DNA of 64,000 nt. Source: SIG77 sp045589595 (GTDB lineage Bacteria > Verrucomicrobiota > Lentisphaeria > Victivallales > UBA1829). Below the pieces are notes generated by a model that saw nothing but the letters and a program-made list of their open reading frames with translations, was not told the origin of the DNA and ran no database searches. The stretch spans positions 1 to 64,000 of the forward strand of contig JAZNPK010000022.1 of NCBI GenBank assembly GCA_045589595.1, written 5' to 3'. Positions 12,801 through 27,800 of the stretch are shown piece by piece (position 1 is the stretch's first letter; each line of letters starts with the position of its first letter). The translations under genes and the position numbers were made by a program.

Positions 12801-15800
12801 AAATGTGAGCATGGACGTGCTGTCGATCGCGCCGGATGCATTGGTGGTGAGAGCCAGCATGGAGACTTCATCGACTCCGAAGACCTGACGGATCGTGGGA
12901 TTATTATAACGGTATTCGCCGCTGTGATGGGTCACATCGCCTTCTTCGATGCCGGTGATATTGTATGCGGAGTAAACCGTTCCGTTGTTCCGCACCAGAT
13001 CTTTTGTGTTGCCGAGGAGAATGGAGTTCGCCACCTGCACCGTTGCCGCACTGCTGGACACATAAACCGCCGCAGTCGATGTCGTGTTGCCGACGATCGT
13101 CATATTGGCAAGTGTCATCATCACAGCATTCAGGGATGTGACCTGGAAGGCTCCCTGTGTGAAGGTATTGTCGAACACCGTACTGTCGGTCATCATGAAG
13201 TTGCCGGTCCCGTTCACGGTCACCACACTGGTCATATCGGAGTCGGTGATCAGCGAATTGGTGACAGTCAGATCGTATGCCATGGATTCCGCAGTAAACA
13301 GACTGCCGGTGACCTTGGCTCCGTTCAGCACCAGATTGCTGAATGTGATGGCTTTTCTCACATCAAAGAGCGAACCCGTGAAGGTACTGTCGTTGACGGT
13401 GATACCGGAAATGGTGTTGCCGGTCAGCGTCAGTGAGTTGCCGATATAAAGCAGACCGGAAGGCGCACTCCGTCCGGATGTGCCGGTCATATTATTCACC
13501 ATCAGATTATTGATGGAGAGCGCGGCAGTCCCCTTCAGATAGAGCAGCATACCCGCCGCATCATCCGAGAAGGTCACATCCGTCAGATTGATCACGCCGC
13601 TGTCAATGGTCCCGGCTGCAGCCGCATCAACATAAACAACTGCTCCGCCTGCACCCGTGGCATGGTTGTAGGAGAAATTGACCCGGGTCATATCCAGTGA
13701 GCCGCCGGTGAGATAAACACCGCTGCCGTTGGATGCTCTGCCATCTTCCACGTTCACATCGAGCATCGTAAGATTTGCAGATTCCGCATAGATGTTCCCC
13801 AGCGTCAGGAAACTTTCCGTTGCGCTGGAACCGCCGGAAACGGTCATGCTCTGGAGCGTGACATCGATCACATTGTTGATGTTGACCGGATTGCCATTGC
13901 CGTCATCCAGCGTTTCAACATCGCGGATCAGGATCAGAGCGCGATCCAGACTTGCAACATTGTCGTCCTGGGAGAAGCGGACAACGGTCCCCTCACTGCT
14001 GTCAGCGGTTCCCATACCTCTGAGTGTGAGGCTGCCGCTGATGTCGATCCCCTGATGGAACAGATATTCGCCGGAACGCAGCTGTACGATACCGGTCACA
14101 TCATCCAGCACCAGTTTGCCGTATGTGCCGTCTGCGAGTTCGATCATGGTCGTGCCTTCGCTTCTGATGCCGCGGTAATACATTTCTGCATCCACGCTGC
14201 TTTCCACATACGCGCTTTCGCCGAAGGTGAGCATACCGCCATCCACATCCACCACACCGGAGTTGTCAAGATAACGGGACAGCGTCAGGCTGTTGCCGGA
14301 TTCGATCATGAGCTTTGCACCGGCGTTGACTCTGATCACACCCAATTCCACATCTGCGGCATTGATGTTCAGCGTCATATTTTCTTCCACATTGACCTCG
14401 GCATTGACACCCGCATTCTGGATGCGCCAACCTTTCACGGATACCCAGGTATCTGTGATGGAGAGGTAATAACGGAAATCATTACTGTTGAATCTGCCGT
14501 TTTCATCCAGCCATGTCACCGTAGTGGTCTGACCGAGTTCAGCAGCTTCCGTTTCATTGATCGTACGATAGACAGACTGCGTGAACACATTGTAGGTCAA
14601 CGGTCCGTTCCATGCACCGGCTGCCGTATATTCAGAACGGGTGTCACCCAGCTGATCCAGTACAGGATTGAACAGACCGTTCACAGTGAACGCTGCCACA
14701 TTCGCAATGGTCATGAAGGGTTCCGTACCGCCCAGATAAGCAACATTCAAACCGTTGAGGGTGACGCCGATACCGTTACGGGCTGCCAGAGAATCTTCCG
14801 TGATCGCGATCACACCGTCGTTCAGGACACGGTAAGTATTGCCGACTTCTTCCACCACAACGGCGGGTACGGCATTGGCACTGAACACATCCTGTTTGGT
14901 CACATCGTAGTAAGAATAAACACCGTCAGCCGTCTTGACACCTGCCGTATCGACCAGTTTGCCGATGAGCGTGTAGGCGTCTTTGTAGGATGCCGCCTGA
15001 TTCAGAACAACATCATACGCCTCATTGAGCGCTTCATTCCCCACGATGTAGGTGTTGAGGATCGCCACATTGGCTGCCGCATTGTCAACATACACACCGG
15101 CGCCGAGCGGCGTTCCGGTCGCATCAGTCATGACCGTCTGACCGGCAATGGACGCATTCACGATCTGGAGATTGCCCGCACCCGTGTAACGGATCGCACC
15201 CAATGCATGATATGTGTGATTTGCGATCGTGGTATCTGCCACAAGCAGATTACCGGCTGCAGAATCGATCACATAGCCGCCCGCATCACCGAAGGTGTTG
15301 TTGGCAAGCAGTGTGCAGTTGACCAGCATGGCGGAACCGGATCCGCTCTGCGTCAGCAGCGAACCGGACGTCATGGTATTGGCATAGATCCGGCTGTCGC
15401 TCACCTGGACCTGCGATGCAGTTCCGCCGGAGAGGAGCAGACCCGCTGCCGTGTTGCTGTAAATCATTGCATTGTTCAGCGTCACAAGACCATTGCCGGA
15501 AAGATCGAACATGGCGTTGCTGAACATGTTCTTGAAGGCGGTGAAATCCGAAAGCTGCAGCGTACCGCTTGTTGCACCTGCGATCAGAGATTGCGCCTTG
15601 ATATCGCTCAGGCTCACTGCACCGGAGAATGTTACAGCACCTGTACCGCTGACAGTGATCACATTTCTGTCTGCCGCATCAATGCTGTTCAGGTTGATAT
15701 TGTTCAGAATGAATCTGCCGCCGCTCACATCTGCCAGCACGCTGCCGGAAGTGGAGGTCGTCAGCAATGTAACGCCGTCCAGCGTAACAGAACCGTTGGA

Positions 15801-18800
15801 AACGGCAAAGAATGTGCTGTTGGTGGTAATGGTGATGTCGATCGCTTTGGCATTGGAGCCGGAACCGGAAACACCGCGGATGATCACATCGTGCGCCGCC
15901 GCCCATTCCAGCAGACCATCGGTCACCGTAATGGTGGCACCGTCAAGATCCGAGGAGAATGTAATGGTACCGCCGCCGTGTGATGCCGCATAAACAATGG
16001 CTTCACGCAGAGAGATCTTGTCGTCATCCGCCACATAATCTTCCGTATTGGTGGTAACGATCAGACCGCTGATGGTAGCGAAGGTCGCAAAGGAACCCAT
16101 TGCCGCAACAGCATTGCTGCCGCGCATGACCAGACGGTCATTACCGGCAAGGTCGGAATACTGGATCCAGCTGCCGGAAACCGCATCAACATTCAGAACA
16201 GTTGCCGGATCAGCAAAGTTGTACCAGTTACGGACAACATCGCCGAAGGAAACATCCTGCGTATAGTACAGGCCGTAAGCACTGTCAACTGCCACAAGCA
16301 CGCCGTTATCTGCGGCACCTGCGCCCTTGTCATTGCCGGTCACCAGTTCATACATTCCGTTCACCAGCACATAATCGGTGCCGAAGAGATCTTCCGCCTT
16401 CTGATCATAGAGATTGCCGGTGGTATCGGCAAAGGCGAGATCTGCTTTCGCGCCGGAGAAGGCACTGAAACGGGCAGTCACAACAGCATCTGCAGAAGAT
16501 GTGACACCGCTCAGAACGATACTGTTCAGAACTTCCAGCTTACCATTACCATTCACTGCGATATCACCGCTCTGGATCGTGGTGTTCACGATCTTACCGA
16601 CGGAATCGCCGTTGATGGTCAGGAGCGAGCCGTTGGGCATCGTACCATCGCTGTCACCGACTGTGCTGTTCAGCAGGACCGCCATACCGCTGTTGACCAC
16701 GATACCGTCCTGCAGACCGGTCAGCAGAGAGCGTTCCGCCACAAACAGACCGCCGTCATTCACGGTAATATCACCGTTAAGGGTCATTGTCACCAGTTTC
16801 AGAGATCCGCCGCGCAATTCAAAGATGTCATTGCCGTCAGCATTGGTCAGAATGGTATTGTTGCCGTAAAACACATTGTCCGCACGGGTGACGATCGTAC
16901 TGCCGAAGTCGTAGGTTTCACTCATCAGATAGAAGGTGTTGCCGAATTTCATCGCTTCCAGCAGAGCATCCCGGGTGTAGGCTTTCACATCAGACGCCTG
17001 CATCCGGACAGCCACCTGCACATCGGAGAGGCGGCCGTAGTTCACCAGTTCCACACCGTCCACGCTGAATGCGACCGAAGGATCATGCTGTGCAGCACCC
17101 GTGGTGTAAGTTCCGATACGGTAATCGCCGGTGGCATCTTTCCAGATGGGATCAAAAATATCGCTTTCGTACACCGAAACAATGTCGCCGTAGGTATCGT
17201 AACCGGTCCATGCGGAACTGCCTTCCGTATGCCATGCATAACGGGTCGTGCCGTAATCATCAAAGTGTGCCAGCATGAAGCCCTGACGGTTCAGGTAGGA
17301 CTTGTTGGCATCCGTCACAACGACCTGCAGCAGATTGTTTTCATCCACCACCAGATCCGCTTCATTGGATGTTCCGAAGACATCCGCAAGTTTGATACCG
17401 ATCTTGTTGGTGGAGTCAACGGAAAGACTGGAGCCGAAGACGTTGTATGCCTGATAATACCAGGCATTGCCCGCAATATCCTGGAACATACCGCCGGATG
17501 CGTTGCCAACCATCAGGTTGTTGATGAGGAATACATTGGCGTCATCGATGGAGAGCGAACCGCCTGCATAACTGTTCCCTGCCTTATTGGCAACGAGCGT
17601 ATTGTTGACCATATTCACCGTGGTGAAGTCAATACCGTAGAGCGCACCGCCTTCGTAGGCAGTGTTTCTCAGCATCGTCACACCTTCCAGCGTGATGGAA
17701 TGATCCATGTCGGTATCGCCGTCAAAGAAGATCGCACCGCCGTAACTGGTGGCAGAGTTGTCCTGGAAGAGCGTATCTTTGATCGTGGCGGAAGCCGTAT
17801 TCGTCACGCCCGGCACAAAAGCAATGGCACCGCCGTCACCGTAAATACCGCCATTGAGGTCAACGACTTTGTTGCTGACAAAGGTGCTGCCGGTCACGGT
17901 CAGTGTGGCGGAACGGGTATAAAGCGCACCGCCGAGGATGTTGCCGGTATTTCCGGTAAAATCAGAATCTGCGATAGTCAGTTCGCCGTTTGCCGCCGTA
18001 AAGTTGATGGCACCGGCGTAAGCCGTATCCTCATCCGCCTGATAAGTATTGTTGGAGAAGAGACTGTCGGTCACCGTCATGGAGCCGCCGTTGGCGAACA
18101 GCACGGCACCGCGCTGACTGTTGTTGCGGAAGATGGAATCTGTGATCTGCAGACTGGATTCCGTATCGGAGCTGTCGAAGCTGATCGCGCCGTCATTGTC
18201 CGCAAAGACGCTGTCGGTCACCGTCATTTCAGCGCCGGTGAAGGTCACGGCGAAATCACCGGTCACACCGCTTACAAGTACATTGTCAAGGACAAGCGAT
18301 TCAGCATTGATGCTGCTTGCACCATTGAGTGTTGCATCCTTGATTTCCACCGTTCCGGCAGACACGGCAGAAATACCGCCGACCACGCTGTTGCTGTTCA
18401 CCGTCAGAGTTTCAATGTCAGTGATGGTGATACCGGAAGAGATCTTCAGACCGGAAACGGTCAGGACAAGATCCGCGGAATCCACAGTCAGGGATCCGAT
18501 TGCGGAGAAGGTGCCGCTGCCCTTGATCGTAATGCCGGATGCAGTTGCACCGCTGATGGACACATCATCCATCAAAGCATCATTGATCACGTTCACGACC
18601 ACCTCGCCGGTCATCGTTGCGGCAAGATCTGCGGCGGCATCGACCGTTTCAAAATATTTTGTGCCGTCCGCCGTATCGATCCACGCCACATAACCGCCGC
18701 CCTGCCATGCACCGGCAGTATATTTCCATGCCTCGCTGTTATTCAGGTTGGCACGGTCATAACCGCGTGCATCGGTCAGGATCTGCGTCACGGTGCCGGT

Positions 18801-21800
18801 GTAGGCAACATAAGCAGAAGTTGCGCTGTCCCAACCCATCCAGTTGGTACCGTCGGTGGTGTAGGCGATCGCGCCTTCCGCCGTAAATCCGGTCGCCTTG
18901 ACATCTGCCAGAGAAAGCTTTCCGGTACTCGGCATCAGCGTCTGAACGGCTTTGCCGTCGGCGGGCTGGAGATTGGTTCCCACGCCGAAGAGCGTGGGGA
19001 AATTGTTGCCGGCATCAGCATCGCTGCTGAAGCTGTAAAGCAGATTCACCTTGGTCGCATCACTGAACGCACTGCCGCCCCCGGTCGCGGTCCGGTTGGT
19101 AATCACACTGGAGAGACCGATCAGTTTACCGGTTCCATCCAGCGTAATGGCAGTCGTTCCTGCATAAAGGGAACCGACGACCGTACTGTTCATCATATAA
19201 ACCGTGCTGCCGTCACCGATCGTCATGGCAGATGTGGTATTGTTTTCCGCCACGGTCACGTTGTTCATGACAAGTGTTGCGCCGCCGGATACCTGAACAG
19301 CACCCGTTCCGCTGGCAACATCGCTGATGGACAGATTTTCCATTTTCACCGTGCCGCTGTTGACGATCACCGTACCGCCGTTCACAGACACGCCGGAGAG
19401 CGATGCCGTGCCGGTGGCAGTATTGGTGAAGGTGAGATTTCCGGTCAGATGCAGTCCGGTCTTTCCATCGGCACCGAGCAGAGCCAATGCGCCGAGTACA
19501 CTCACATCCACTGCGTCGTAAACTGCAGCGTCAAAACTCTTTGTTCCGGATCCGCCGAAGACCAGCTGTCCGTAGGAGCCTGCGATCACCGTCTGATCCG
19601 CACCGGTGTATTTCACGGTGGAAGCAGTGGAATTGGTCATGGTGAGACCGTCTTCCAGCGTGATACCGCCGCCGAATTCAACGGAGCCGCTGTTGTTGAA
19701 CCGCTGACCGGCAAGTGTGATGTCTTTGCCGATCACCAGAGAACCGTTTTCTTCCACGACCAGATCGGTCAGGATGCTGATGGCATCGGTGGAAGCGATA
19801 TTCATGGAGCTGCCGGCAGCAATGATGATACCGGTATTGGTGTCGTTGGGAATAACAGCATCGGAACGCCATCCGTAAAGTGTGATGTAGCCGTCCAGAT
19901 TGCCGTCATTGAACATGGTATCGACTTCCGTACCTGCAAAGATCTGGAAGTTGGAACCGATCCAGGCGAGATCACTGCCTGCAACACTCTTGAACTTGCT
20001 GCCGTCTGCGATCGCGGAGGGATCACCGTAATCCACACTGCCCATGCTGGAATAGACGGAACGGTCATTGCCCATTCTGTCGTAACCGTTCAACACGAAC
20101 TGCGGAACGAGTTTGTCCGCACCGAGACCGTATGTACTGGAGATAGTGCTGCCGAACTGAGTCCAGTTTTCGCCGTTGGTGGAATATTCCACGAAGAAGA
20201 ATCCCGAACCGCCTTCCGAGTTCAGTCTCACCTGCACGCCGTTGTAACGGATCACGGACCATTCCGGGATCTCAAAGGTGCTGTAGAGATAGGCATTTCC
20301 GCCTGCATCCACAGAATAAACCGGATTCGCCGTACCATAAACTTTTTCCGCATTCCAGCTTGTAAGATCGCTCATCCAGTCCTGCGTACCGGCCTTGAGG
20401 TCCGCCACGGTCGTGGAGGATCCCGCTGAACGGTGGACATACGCTGTGTCATAAGTCCAATTCTTGCGGATCGTACCGATGTAGTTGGATGTTCCGTAAT
20501 CTGTACTGCCGGAACCGAGCGTATAAACCGTACTGGTCCCGTCCAGATTCAGGAAATTGATATTGGACAGAGAAGTTGACTTCACGTTCGGGTTGTAGGT
20601 GATCGCACCGATCACACTGTAACCGATATCGATATTGATTTTCACCACATTGGAGTCGCCGCTGTCAGACCACGAGGTATCCAGTTTCGGCACATAGAAG
20701 TCTGATTCATAGGAATCATACACCAGCGAACCGCTCTCCGTGTGATAATAGTTGAAGATATTACCCGTGATCACAGAGTTGAGAATGGACACAAAGGATG
20801 TCCAGCCGGAAGACTGATTACCGAAAATACGGATCTGGATGGCACCGCCGCCGCCGAGGTTGTCTTTCGCCGTGGTGATGGTGTTGTTCACGATTTCGGA
20901 ATTGGCAATGATCAGGGAGTGGGCTCTGGCACCCATGTTCCAGTCGCCGTCACCGATGATACCGGAGCCTTTGACGGCATTACGGATCTCGTTGTTGGCG
21001 ATCAAAGTATCGGTAATGACCAGACCGGGCCCTTCACCGTGTGTGATCAGGGCTGTTGCATGACCATCCGAACCGGAAACAAGGTTGTTCACCACGACGC
21101 ATTTGTCATAGATCATACCGCCGGTATTGTAATCGCACTCGATCATCGTATCGCGGACCGTATTGCTGTCGAATACCGTATTGGTAAACACGACGGCAGG
21201 CGCGTTGTACGACATGAAGATCAGCGTACCGGTCGTTTCATTATCGCGGAAATTACAATCCTGGAACAGGACCGTACTGACAGTACTGTTCCCCAATTCA
21301 CCGAGAGAGATCAGGTGACCGCCGCCATTCTTGATGACTTTGTTGCCGATGAAGTCAACATTGGTAAAGGAACAGTCTCCAAGTTTTCCGTTGGAGTACG
21401 TGATCATAAAGCCGCAGATGTTGTTGAGGAACTGGGTATTGCTGAGATGGACCTCACCACCGCTGACTCGCTGAATGATCGTACCGCCGCGACGATTGCT
21501 GCTGCTGCCGGCTGTCAAACCATCTTTGAATACCACATTATCCGTGTAGAGATTTGCAGACTGCACACTGATAAACTGCGCTTCACCCTGAACAGTTTTT
21601 CCGTATTCACCGGGGCCGGTGAAAATAAGATTTTTCAGTGTCAGCGTACCGCCGCTCACATACATCGTAGTGAAGAAGTTGTGATCCGTAAGATACGTTC
21701 CGGCACCGTCATGAGATGTCAGCGTCAGACTGCGGGTCATGATCTCGCCATTTTCACCGGTCTTGGTCAGCAAACCGTCAATGGTGACTTTCGCACCGTT

Positions 21801-24800
21801 GTGGTTGTAAACATACGCAGAGGCACTGTTTTTTGCAACGGTGGCTTTGTTCAGGATGGAGGAATTTTCATCCGCAGTCCAGAACACGGAGGAATCAAAT
21901 GTGACCGTGTAATTGCCGGCGGAATTTTCCCGGGACAACTGTGCGGCATAATCGATCGCTTCCGAAAGAGTCGTGTAATCGTCATAAGGATCGTCCACTG
22001 CGCTGTGGGTATTCACCACCAGGGACAATCTGCCGAGCACGGAACTGACCGCACCGGCACTGTACCGGTAAACTTCCGTATCGTTCTGGGTATCCACGTT
22101 GGTCAAACGGGCAGTACCTGCGATATCCGAATTCAGAAGCACACCGTTTCTTACCACCATATCGTTGAAGGAATTCCACCAGTAGAGATAGGCGGGTGCA
22201 TCCTTGTCGCCGGTTGAAGCATAAGCATTGGTATCGGAGAAGATGAACCAGAAACCGCTTTCCGGATCTTTGTACTGATAATCCATAGACACGCTCAGCG
22301 TCGTCATGGAACCGTACTTATACGGATCCGCACCACCGGGATCAGACGGATTGACCATGTATGCAACATACACACCGCCGTACGCCGGAGAGATCTGCCA
22401 AGTTTTGTTGCTGCTGTTCTGTACATTCACCTGACGGAACGCATTGGGCGTCAGATAGCCATTGACATCCAGCAGAGATGCGGGAGCATCATCGCCGGAA
22501 TAGAAAATATTGTCGGAAGCACTGAACGAGAGCAGATGGTAATTCGTCACATGGTTCGCAGAAGAAAGACTGTAGTCCTCCCCGTACTCATTGATGTTAT
22601 CGATCATGTCTTCCGCGAAATAACTGTAATCCGTTTTGATGTAAGTGCCGTAGGTATCGCTGTTCTTGAGACTTCCATTGACCTCGATCCGGGACAGAAT
22701 GATACTGTTCAGCATCACCAGTGTACCGCCTTCAATGGAGTTGATACGGATCTTGCCGTGGTTGGGATCCGTGACACGTTCATTGTTGATCGTGGTCATG
22801 GACAGCATGGTGGTGTTCAGGATGTTGACATCACCTTCCACCAGTTTGCCATAGCCAGAAATTTCCGCCGCACTCAGATTCACATCCACCGCATATTCGA
22901 TATCGTTGTCGTAGAACTGGGAGTTCGCAATGGTCACATTGGCATAATTATTGGCTGTGATGATCGCCTCCGCACCGTTCACAGACTGGGTGATACCGAC
23001 AAAGCTGACACCGTCCAGGATCAATGTGGCATAATTATTCACCACCACAGAGCCGTTGAACGACATATTTTTGAGGGTGATGAAACCGGTCCCGTTCACT
23101 TCCATAATGTTGTTCTGATTCAAACGGGAATTCAGACGCGTCACATTGACACCCTGCCCGATCAGCGTCACATTCTGCGCATTGACCGTCAGTACACTGT
23201 CAAAGTCGATCAACGATGCGATCACATACAGCGTCATACCGGAGAAGGAACCGTCTTCCAGACCGGTCATAACTTCCGTTACGGTGAAGTATTCATCCGT
23301 TTCACCGGCTGCATCTTCTGTCCATGCAAAAATTTCTGTATTCTGAGCCGCACCGACCGAATAGAAGGGCGTTCTGTAAGAACCGTATGCGTCCACATCC
23401 AGAATAATACCGTTCTGGATCTGAGCTGACGATGCAACTGTCAGGCTGATCGCACCCAGACCGTTGAGATTGCCGGCAGCAAAGCCCAATGTGTACCAGT
23501 CGGTATCCACATTGCCGTTTTCATCCGGTGTCATATCGCGATAGGCATAAAGATTCAACTGCGAATTATTGAAGAGCGCAAGTTCAAAATTCTCACGGTT
23601 GAGCTGCGCAAACAGTTCCGGATCCGTTGACATCAGATCGTTGCGCATCTTCAGCAGCCGGTATTCGTTCAGCAGATATTTACCGGCAACATGCTGTGTT
23701 TCCACATCAAAGATCGCTTCCGCATCAGCACCGGTCACATTCTCAACATCGATCTGGAACACACCATTCAGCGTGCCGATCACGTTGTAGAAACCGTAAA
23801 GCACACCGACCGGCGACCAGGAGCCGCCTACCGTCTGCATACTGCTGGCGGCATAACCGTAAGATCCCAGCACGTCATCCGCCACAAGCATACCGCCCGT
23901 ACCGCGGGAATGGTTGCCGACGATCAGGTTGTTGTAAAGTGCCAGATAAGCATAAGGATTCTCAGCCTGTCTGTAAATAATGTTGCTGATATTGCCATCA
24001 ACAACTGAACCGCCGGCAACACCCACATAGATCGCGCCGCCGCCGCCATGATAGATATGGGAGTGAGTAGCATTCATATCATAATATTTCGTACCGATGG
24101 AACCATCCGTCCAGTTGCCGACAAAGGTACTGTTGGCAACACTCAGGATACCGGACCACGCACCGAAATAATGGGCGGTCAGTGCGCCGCCGGAATAACC
24201 GGCATGGTTGTTGACGAAGGTCAGGTTGTCCATATTGACATTCAAACCGCCGCCATCAGCAGTGGTGAAATTCGTATTGGACCCCTGCTGAATACCGATG
24301 GCACCGCCGGATGAACGGGCATAGTTGCCGTCAAAGGTACTGCTGGTCACACGGATATCCATTTTCGGCAGCATGGCAGGAGTCTGGTTGACCGCGAAAT
24401 AGATCGCACCGCCGTCGTCACCCGTATTGTGGTAGAACGCACTGCTTTCGATCAGGGAATAATTGTTCTGCAGCAGCATCGCACCGGCGCGGCTGTCAGC
24501 TTCGTTCTGTTCAAAGGTGGAATTGGAAACCGTCAGATACGTATTGCTGCTCGCCACATTGACCGCACCGGCAACATTTGCCCGGTTGCCGGTAAAGACG
24601 GAATTGGTCAATGCCAGATTGAGTATCGCATAAGAATAGATCGCACCACCGTAACTTCTGGCAAGGTTGTCGGAAAATTCAGTATTGTTGATGGTCACAG
24701 TCGCAGTATAGTTTCCGGTTACGGACCATTCATAATATTCCTGAGTGAACACCTGTTTGGTGGTATAACCTTTGACCTCCGTTGCACTGATGTCACCACG

Positions 24801-27800
24801 CTCGTATGTGACACCGTTGGCATCCGTATAACTCTGGTTGAATACATGTGCTTCCGTGTAGCTGTATCTGACATTCAGTGATGCCGGATCATACAGATAC
24901 ACCGCGCCGCCGTAACCGGGGTTGGGATTGTCGCCCCAGCCGAAGTCGATATCCCCGGCTGTGGTATTCACAAACTGCGTATCCTCGATCAGCAGCGTGG
25001 GATTGATCTCACGCTCGAAGAAATGATAAGTATTGGTGATCGGAAGGATCGCGCCGTTGGCAGTTGTGGTAGTGGTATCGGTAACTTCTGTAAAATGAAC
25101 AGTACCGGGTGCAACGTAGTAGATCGCACCGCCGCTTCTGCCGGAATGAAGATTCTTGAACACCGTGTTGCGGATGATCACATCCTGAACCGCATAAAGC
25201 GAGAACGCACCGCCGTAATTGGCAGAAGATCCATCCACAAAAACATTGTCCACTGTCAGAGAGAAATCAAACAGCGTCTCCTCTCCCATGATCCAGTCCA
25301 TTGCCGTATCAGGAGCCCCATTGCCGTTTTTACCGCCGTGACGGAGGATACCGCCGTGCAGGTTCGTATCGCCAACCGTACTCGTAGCTTTGTTGGGACC
25401 CTGCAGACGCAATGTGTGCTGACCGTCCGCACTGCTGCCGATGGTCAGATGACCGTTGCCCGTGATCAGAAGCAGCGTTGCCTGAATACCGGTAAAGGAG
25501 TTGCTGACACTGTAATAATCATAGGTGAAGGGTACACGGAGACCTGACCGTTCGGAACTTGCAACAATGGAAATGTTGTAATAACCTTCGCCGGCATCAA
25601 GTCCACCGTAATTCACATAATCACTGTCGCGGATACCAACCGCATAGAACGCATTTGCATTGAAGTTGGAAGTATTGTCAAAACGTCCACTTGCGATCTG
25701 ACCGAAGTCCGTGGATGTGGCATTGGCAACCATACCATCCGCCACAGACACCATCACGCCGTTACCGGTAGTGCCGGATACATACGCAGCATAGTCCAAC
25801 GCATCCTGGAAGGAAACAAAGAAGCCCAGACTTTCAGAGGAACTGCCCTTGGTTTCGTAAAGATGCGCAGATGCCCCGTTGAGCTGATAAGATCCCGCCG
25901 TCCAGTAAGTAAGTTCATAGGACAATGTGTAATCATCGTTCAGTGTATAAACATCACTTTCGCGCCAGTACCCGCGCGCGTCCGTGTTCATATTAACATA
26001 GTTGAACCGGGCAAGACCTTCTTTCCATTCCGTTCCGTTCAACAGATACTGGCTTCCGTGGACTTCGATCACAGGCGTCATCAGACCACCGTTCACAGCA
26101 GTATCCGTGATCATGTAGATCCCGAAGGCTTCAAGCCAGTTGGGCGTGATCTGCTTCTGCAGCACCAGCAGCGGCGCATAGGACGATCCGCCATAACTCA
26201 CAAACATATTGATCATGTTGTTCGCATTGCCGCCCTTTTCGTACGGCATAAACGCCATATTCAGATAGGTATCCAGCAGTTTCAGACGGTACTGTCCGCT
26301 GCTGGCATTGATCACGGTATCACCGCTCATCTGGAGATAGTCGTTTTTGGCGTAATACGATTCCGTATAATTCAACCGGTCGTAATAGGTTCCGATCTCG
26401 ATCAGATTACCCAGTTTGTCCAGATCCTTGTCAAAAATACAGAACCACATCTGCATGGCACTGCTGTCGCTGCCGCCGCAAACATAGTCGCCGTCCACAC
26501 ACCAGAAGTCTTCATGCACACCGTTCAACTGGAAGAGCGAGTTCGCCAGATTCAAATTGCTGACCGTTCCGTCTTCACCCTTCTCAAGAACGATCAGCGA
26601 ACCGCCATCGCCCGCAGAGTTGAACACAAATGTGGAACTGATCACCGTAAGATCACTGCCTTCCACATAGATCGCACCGCCGTTATGGGCAGTATTGCGC
26701 AGATACGTTCCGTTGTTGATGACCGTATGGGTGTTCTTCAGATAAATCGCACCGCCGAATGCAGCAGTATTGAACGTAAGATCACCATTCAGACGGCGCG
26801 CCGTGTTATCGTCAAAGGTCACACGGTTGAAATATGCCTGAGCCAGATCCGCCACATAGACCGCACCGCCGTTTCCACTGGTGCTGTTGGCATTGAAGTG
26901 AGCCGTATCGACCGTCAGCGTCAGCGTATTGTCACTTGAGATCACGCTCAAAGCACCGCCGTCTGCAGATTCAGAATAACTGCGGCGGAATTCCACTTCA
27001 AACATCGTCACAACGGCATTGGAAGAACCGGAAATATGCATACCGCCACTGGCAGTTTTGCTGCTGTTGTCGCGGAACATGGTGTCCGTGACCGTGAGAG
27101 AACCGCCGGTCAGCTGCCCATGGATCGCACCCGCTGTACTGTTGCCCGCATTGTGCTGGAACAGGTTGCCGGAGAAATTGATCACCGCATTGGTCCCGGT
27201 CAGAACAACTGCTGTATTGAGCATGCTTCTGACTGCAGAATCCGTAAGTGTCAGATTGCCGGATCCGGCATAATTCAGGAATCTGTCGCCATCCTTCACA
27301 TCCATTTCATGCAGCTGGATTTTTCCGGTACTGCCGGCGACCGAAATATACCAGCCGCTGTTGCCGGATGCCGTCATTCCGTCAAATGTCAGATTCAACG
27401 CGCCGGTGGAATTTGCATAGAATGCCGCCGTTTCCGCTGTACTTGCAAAAGCATTGTTTTCCAGCACGGTATCGATAAAGGAGATTTCACCCTTACCGGC
27501 AATGTTGGCAATATTTCCGGTGAAACTGGAATTTCTCACCGCAAGATCACGGATCGTCGCATCCACATTGTTCAGAGAGAAGAATGTACTGCCGGTACCG
27601 GAATAACCGTTCAATTCCATACCTTCCACTTCCAGTGCGATACCGGAAAGCTCAAACATCACAGCATTTCCGCTGCCGGACACAGATACATTGTCCAGCG
27701 TCAACAGTTTGCCGCCTGCAAGGCTGATGATGCCTTCCGCGCCGTCAAGCGCGAAAGAGGAATCACGGATGATCGCACTGCCGTTGGCGGTCAGCGCCAC